Of a stretch of DNA of 8,981 bases, positions 4,996 through 8,981 are shown piece by piece (position 1 is the first letter of the stretch; every line of letters begins with the position of its first letter). A program made the position numbers and the translations under genes. The notes below the pieces were generated by a model, which was not told the origin of the DNA, searched no databases, and saw only the letters and a program-made list of their open reading frames with translations. Source of the DNA: Actinomycetes bacterium. Lineage in GTDB: Bacteria; Actinomycetota; Actinomycetes; Actinomycetales; Cellulomonadaceae. The stretch covers positions 1-8,981 of the forward strand of contig JAEWEI010000328.1 in assembly GCA_023389545.1 (NCBI GenBank), read 5' to 3'.

Positions 4996-7900
4996 GTGCC
5001 TCATTTTCACGGCCCTCGCCGGGCAACTCGGCCGATGGCCGCACTCGCTGCTTTCCTGTGCGCCTCCGCGTTGTCCGTCGCGCCCGCTGTCGCGGCCGGG
5101 ACGTCGACCTTCACGGTGACCACGACGGCTGATGCCCCGCTCACGGGATGTGACGACGGTGCGTCCGGCACGTCGCTGCGAGAAGCGGTGTGCCTGGCCG
5201 CTGCGGCGCGTGACGCGGTGGTGCTGGTGCCCTCGGGCGAGCGGTTCGCGCTCCAGCACGGCCCGCTCGTGCTCGACCCCGGGGCGGCAGCCACGATCGA
5301 GGTCCGGGCGACCGGGAGCACGCGCTTCGAGATCGACGGTGGCGGCGCGCAGATCTTCGACATCGACCCGTCGACCGTTGGCCACGTCGACGTGACGCTC
5401 TCGTCGATGAGGCTCACCCACGGCGCCGGGGTCGCGCCGGCCGCGGGCGGTATCGGCGGAGGCGCGGTCCTCGCGGGCTCGGGCATCCCCGGGCTCCCCG
5501 ACTCGCTCACGTTGTCCGACTGCGTCGTGGCAGGCAACCGCAATGTCCCCGCCGGCAGCCCGGGCAGCGCCCGGGCGCCCGGCGGAGGTGTCCTGATGAA
5601 CGGGGGCACGCTGACGGTGCGCGGCTGCACGTTCGAGGACAACACGTCGGACGGCGCACCCGGTGGCGCCGTTGCGATGATCGGCGTCGACGCGGCCGAC
5701 CGGGTGGTGATCGAGGGCTCGACGTTCCGCTCCAACGCCGTCACCGGCGCCGACGTGGGCGGGGGCGTCCTCGGCGGCGGCGCGGTGTGGGTCTCGGGGG
5801 CACGGCTGAGCGTGAGCGGTTCGACGTTCCGCGCCAACTCCGTCACGTCGGCGTCGGCGGCCTCGGTGCTGGGTTCCGCGGTGTACGCGACCGGCGCCGC
5901 GGACGTCACCGGCACCGTGGTCGAACACAACACGGCGAGCTCGGCCGGCGCCGGAGAGCCCGGGGCACTCGCCCTCGGCAGCGGCGCCGTCACGGCCTCG
6001 CGGCTCGTGGGCAACACGGCCACGAGCACCTCCGGCCCGTCCCGCGCAGCGGTGCGCGGCCCCCTCGCCGCGGGCGGTTCGCTCGCCGCGCCCCGCAGCT
6101 GGTGGGGGTGCGCGGGCGGACCGGCCGACGCGCGCTGCGACGGCACGTCAGGGTCGGTTGCCAGCACGCCGTACGCGACGTTCGTGGGGGCCGTGACCCC
6201 GTCGGCGCCGCAGCAGGGCGACGCCACCACGTTGACCGTGGCGCTCACGCAGTCCGACGGCACGGCAGCCGCTCCCGAGCTGGTCGCTCTGCTCGCCGGC
6301 GCCACCGTGACCTGGTCCCACGCCCCGGCCGGTGGAGCGGTGCTCCCCGCGGGCGACAGTGCCCTCGCTGCCGACGGCGCCGCCGCGCTGCGCTACACCA
6401 CCGGCGCCGGGAGGTCGCTCGTGGCGACGGCGACGATCGACGGGTCGGTCGTCACCACGACGATCGAGAACTCCTATGCGCCCGAGGTTGCCTTGGCCTC
6501 GACGGCGTCCGCGACCGAGGGCGTCCCCGTCATGCTGAGCGCGACCGTCGCAGCCCGCCCGGCCGCGGCGGTGCAGTGGCAGACGGCGCCCGCGGGGTCG
6601 TCGACCTGGACCGCGGTGCCGGGGGCGACCGCAGCCAGCCTGCAGATCACCCCGACCCGCGCCGACGACGGCGCCCGGTACCGGCTCGTCGCGACCAACA
6701 CCGTCGCGTCGACCACCGGCCCGGAGACCACCCTCGGCGTGTCCTGGGGGCCGCTGGTGAGCGCCTCGCCGGCCGACGTGACGGTCCTCGCGGGCGCCAC
6801 GGCGGACTTCACCGTGGCGGTCGCAGGCAAGCCCGCGCCGAGCGTCCGCTGGCAGAGCCGGACGCCCACGGGCACGTGGACCGACATCGCGGGAGCGACG
6901 TCCACCACCTACCGCACGGCGCCGCTGACCGCCGCCGACTCGGGCACGCGGTTCCGTGCCCAGGTCACCGGCACGGGCGCCGCGGTGAGCGCCGAGGCGC
7001 TCCTGACGGTTGAGACCGTCCCCGTCGTCACCCAGCAGCCGAGCCCCGTCACCCCGGCCGAGGGGGCGCCGCTCGTGCTCGAGGCCGTCTTCTCCGGGGC
7101 GCCTCCGGTCTCGGGCGTGGTCTGGGAGTGGCGAGCCGTCGGGACCAGCGCCTGGGTTCCCGTGGCGTCGCCCTCGACCACTGTGACGACGTCGACGACC
7201 GGCGCGGTGACGACGAGCCGGTACGAGGTGACCGCGGCGCGTGCCCTCAGCGGTGACTACCGCGCCGTGGGCACCGCGCCCCTCGTCACCGGCGCCCGGT
7301 CCGTCACGACGAGCACCGCGGGGGTCCAGGTCCTCTGGGGACCCGAGATCGCGACGCAGCCCGCGGACACGACAGTCGCCGTGGGCGGCGCCGCGACCTT
7401 CGCCGTCGTCGTCGCCGGAGACCCGGCGCCCACCGTCGTGTGGAAGGACGGGACGGGCGCGGAGCTCGGCACGGGCCTCACCCTGACCCTGCCGGCTGTG
7501 ACCCTCGCCGACGGCTCCCGCGTCTTCCATGCGGAGGTCAGCGCCCGAGGGGCCACCGTCGCCTCGCGCGACGCGGTCCTCACCGTCACGCTCGCCCCCA
7601 CGTTCACCACCGGTCCCGCGGACACGACCGCCGACGCGGGGAGCACCACGACCTTCGGCGTCGTCGTGACCGGGGCGCCCGCACCGGCCGTCCGCTGGCA
7701 GCAGCGCAGCGGACCGTCCGGCACGTGGGTCGACGTGGTCGGGACGGGGCCGACGCTGTCGCTCGTCCCCGGGCCCACAGACGACGGCCACCAGTACCGG
7801 GCCGTCGCGACGAGCAGCGCGGGCACGGCGACGTCCAATCCGGCGACGCTCACCGTGCTGACCGCGCCCACGCTCACGGACCCGGCGGACGCCGCGGTCA

Positions 7901-8697
7901 CGCCGGGCTCGACCGCCCGGTTCACCGTCACAGCGACCGGGTCCCCGACGCCCGCGATCACGTGGGAGACGTCGACCGACGGGGTCGCTTGGAGCGCTGT
8001 CGCCGGCGCGGCCGGTCCCACGCTCGGCCTGGTCACAACGATTGCCGACGACGGCCTCCTGGTCCGGGCCGTCGTGTCGTCGACGCTCGTCGGCGGTCCG
8101 TCGACCGCGGCCAGCGCCCCGGCCACGCTGACGGTCCTGGCAGCACCGGTGCTGGTCCGCGGTCCCGGTTCGGTCGTCGGGCCCGACGGCGCCGTCCGCG
8201 TCGCAGCGGGGGCGCCGTTCACGCTCAGCTATGTCGTCGAGGCCGCGGGCGCATCGGGCCAGTGGGAGGCGTCACGTGATGGGGGCGCCACCTGGTCCCC
8301 GTTCCTCACGACGCGCACGGCGCGGGCGATGCTCGCGGCAGCGGCGACGCCCGCCTCGTACGACCTGACGTACACCCCCACCGCCGCGGACGCGGGGCTG
8401 ATGCTCCGGCTCCGCGTCACGAACGCCGTGGCGACGGCGACCTTCGGGCCGGTCACCGTCGTGTTGCAGTCGCAGGCGCCCGGCGCGGGGACGGTCGTCA
8501 CCGATCCCGGGTCATCGACGGGCGGGTCGCCCGCGGACGGGGCGACCGCTCCGACGGCAACGTCGGGCGCGGCGGCCACCGACGCGACGCGGCTCCCGAC
8601 CACGGGCGGGGAGGTCACGGCCCTGCTCGCGACGGCGCTCGTCATGACCGTGTGCGGCGCGGTCGCGCTACTCGCCCACCGACGCCGCGCCGTCTGA
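4996..8697 (+). CDS. Giant LPXTG-anchored surface protein: CSLREA-type beta-helix plus Ig-like repeats
   Basis: About 1233 residues, secreted and sortase-anchored; probable adhesin or matrix protein. Signal peptide 1-34: n-region PRRATRP, hydrophobic core, AVAA cut before GTS. A CSLREA-like motif follows (SLREA at 60-64; T replaces the first Cys, with Cys at 52 and 66). Then comes a right-handed parallel beta-helix to about 385 with GG-x-V and F-x-x-N rungs, closed by WWGC (369-372) and a later Cys. One filamin-like Ig domain follows (about 390-495), then seven Ig-like domains starting near 496, 587, 677, 784, 869, 959 and 1052. These have the core W and A-D-x-G-x-x-Y/F-type strand but lack the Cys pair. 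After a Gly/Ser/Thr/Pro linker comes LPTTGG (1200-1205), a membrane segment (about 1207-1227) and RRR. The frame is open from GTG 4960; GTG 4996 gives the best signal peptide and follows a -10 box, and ATG 5035 would lose the basic n-region. No sortase gene is in the window. Confidence 0.92.
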   Translation: MPHFHGPRRATRPMAALAAFLCASALSVAPAVAAGTSTFTVTTTADAPLTGCDDGASGTSLREAVCLAAAARDAVVLVPSGERFALQHGPLVLDPGAAATIEVRATGSTRFEIDGGGAQIFDIDPSTVGHVDVTLSSMRLTHGAGVAPAAGGIGGGAVLAGSGIPGLPDSLTLSDCVVAGNRNVPAGSPGSARAPGGGVLMNGGTLTVRGCTFEDNTSDGAPGGAVAMIGVDAADRVVIEGSTFRSNAVTGADVGGGVLGGGAVWVSGARLSVSGSTFRANSVTSASAASVLGSAVYATGAADVTGTVVEHNTASSAGAGEPGALALGSGAVTASRLVGNTATSTSGPSRAAVRGPLAAGGSLAAPRSWWGCAGGPADARCDGTSGSVASTPYATFVGAVTPSAPQQGDATTLTVALTQSDGTAAAPELVALLAGATVTWSHAPAGGAVLPAGDSALAADGAAALRYTTGAGRSLVATATIDGSVVTTTIENSYAPEVALASTASATEGVPVMLSATVAARPAAAVQWQTAPAGSSTWTAVPGATAASLQITPTRADDGARYRLVATNTVASTTGPETTLGVSWGPLVSASPADVTVLAGATADFTVAVAGKPAPSVRWQSRTPTGTWTDIAGATSTTYRTAPLTAADSGTRFRAQVTGTGAAVSAEALLTVETVPVVTQQPSPVTPAEGAPLVLEAVFSGAPPVSGVVWEWRAVGTSAWVPVASPSTTVTTSTTGAVTTSRYEVTAARALSGDYRAVGTAPLVTGARSVTTSTAGVQVLWGPEIATQPADTTVAVGGAATFAVVVAGDPAPTVVWKDGTGAELGTGLTLTLPAVTLADGSRVFHAEVSARGATVASRDAVLTVTLAPTFTTGPADTTADAGSTTTFGVVVTGAPAPAVRWQQRSGPSGTWVDVVGTGPTLSLVPGPTDDGHQYRAVATSSAGTATSNPATLTVLTAPTLTDPADAAVTPGSTARFTVTATGSPTPAITWETSTDGVAWSAVAGAAGPTLGLVTTIADDGLLVRAVVSSTLVGGPSTAASAPATLTVLAAPVLVRGPGSVVGPDGAVRVAAGAPFTLSYVVEAAGASGQWEASRDGGATWSPFLTTRTARAMLAAAATPASYDLTYTPTAADAGLMLRLRVTNAVATATFGPVTVVLQSQAPGAGTVVTDPGSSTGGSPADGATAPTATSGAAATDATRLPTTGGEVTALLATALVMTVCGAVALLAHRRRAV
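5716..5846 (+). repeat. Internal near-repeat of a beta-helix rung
   Basis: The 29 bases at 5716-5744 recur at 5818-5846 with 3 differences, 102 bp (34 codons) apart. Both encode GSTFR-x-N-x-VT, a Pmp-like rung. This suggests a recent duplication or conserved rung geometry within the surface-protein gene. Confidence 0.6.
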
Positions 8698-8699
8698 CT

Positions 8700-8733
8700 C
8701 CCTCCGGCCCGGCTTCCTCGCTGGGCCGGAGGG
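8700..8733. terminator. Strong hairpin terminator after the surface-protein gene
   Basis: An 11-bp perfect stem, CCCTCCGGCCC with GGGCCGGAGGG, encloses a 12-base loop and begins two bases after the TGA at 8695-8697. It is very GC-rich and has no T-tract, as is usual for actinobacterial intrinsic terminators. It could also work for the opposing permease transcript. Confidence 0.7.
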
Positions 8734-8762
8734 GTCCCGCGGTCTCGTGACCAGGCCCGTGA

Positions 8763-8787
8763 GGCGGCCGACCGGTTCGGAGCCGCC
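8763..8787. terminator. Second hairpin between convergent genes
   Basis: GGCGG-CCGA-ccggt-TCGG-ag-CCGCC forms a nine-pair stem with a two-base bulge. It lies about 36 bases downstream of the stop of the minus-strand permease gene, where a terminator for that gene would be expected. There is no T-tract. Confidence 0.4.
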
Positions 8788-8822
8788 GACAGCACCGCCG
8801 GGCTCATCGTGCCCGACGTGCG

Positions 8823-8981
8823 TTAGCCGAGGCCTCCCAACGCGAGAAGGAGCGCCTGGGCGAGCAGGATCTTGGTGATCATCGCGACGGGGTAGACCAT
8901 CGCGTACCCGACGTTCGGCGCCTCGTCTCCCGAGTCCTCGAGCGCGTAGCCGAGCACCGCGGGCTGGGTCTGCTGCGCCGA
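8823..8981 (-). CDS. AspT/YidE/SucE-type permease, C-terminal fragment
   Basis: Only the last 52 codons are in the window; the gene runs off the right edge and ends at TAA (8825-8823). The visible end reads TQPAVLGYA, then a short acidic stretch EDSGDEAPN, then VGYAMVYPVAMITKILLAQALL and a hydrophobic end. This is the conserved C-terminus I associate with the aspartate:alanine exchanger/YidE-YbjL duplication family, which includes the corynebacterial succinate exporter SucE. These are inner-membrane carriers for dicarboxylates or amino acids; the substrate here cannot be told. It converges on the surface-protein gene with about 125 bp and two hairpins between, so the two are not co-transcribed. 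Confidence 0.8.
   Translation of the reverse strand, partial: SAQQTQPAVLGYALEDSGDEAPNVGYAMVYPVAMITKILLAQALLLALGGLG

Noticed and set aside
6148..7791. 547-codon minus-strand open frame opposite the Ig region, and similar antisense frames at 4981-5928, 5007-6305, 7257-8222 and 8229-8807
   Set aside because: Antisense readings of a high-GC gene; low-complexity composition and no start signals, while the plus strand shows repeated Ig domains and an LPTTG anchor.
1..8981. CRISPR array, tRNA, rRNA, insertion sequence or riboswitch
   Set aside because: No regularly spaced repeats, transposase-like frames, terminal inverted repeats or recognisable RNA gene features were seen on reading both strands.

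Overview
High-GC actinobacterial chromosomal DNA (clearly GC-rich by eye, with strong G/C third-position bias in the real genes). The LPXTG sortase signal, the TANNNT -10 boxes placed right before GTG starts, and hairpin terminators without T-tracts all fit Actinomycetota. A Cellulomonas-like Micrococcales member is my best guess, but nothing in the window fixes the genus.

Layout. (1) 1-1473, plus: the 3' part of a SNF2-family helicase/translocase gene, cut by the window edge. (2) 1484-2128, minus: a small multi-pass membrane protein of unknown function, convergent with the helicase; only 10 bp separate the stops, and a perfect hairpin lies over the junction. (3) 2324-4766, minus: a tight five-gene operon, read in the order DUF6916-like exported protein, GNAT acetyltransferase, then three tandem phage-tail-collar (Mdp-type) proteins. 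Gaps are 2 nt, an 8-nt overlap, 12 nt and 10 nt. (4) 4767-4995: a divergent promoter region with two small palindromes. (5) about 4996-8697, plus: a very large secreted, sortase-anchored surface protein (signal peptide, CSLREA-type start, right-handed beta-helix, about eight Ig-like domains, LPTTG anchor). It is followed by a strong hairpin. (6) 8823-8981, minus: the C-terminal end of an AspT/YidE/SucE-type permease gene, cut by the right edge.

The most interesting unit is the divergent pair (3)+(5): three collar paralogues with no other phage gene nearby, co-transcribed with an acetyltransferase and a Tat-signal-like DUF6916 protein, and back to back with a giant wall-anchored adhesin. All three collar proteins keep the H-x-H motif that coordinates metal in trimeric phage fibre tips. 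I infer a domesticated surface-appendage or adhesion locus rather than a prophage. The physical linkage is seen directly; joint function is inference.
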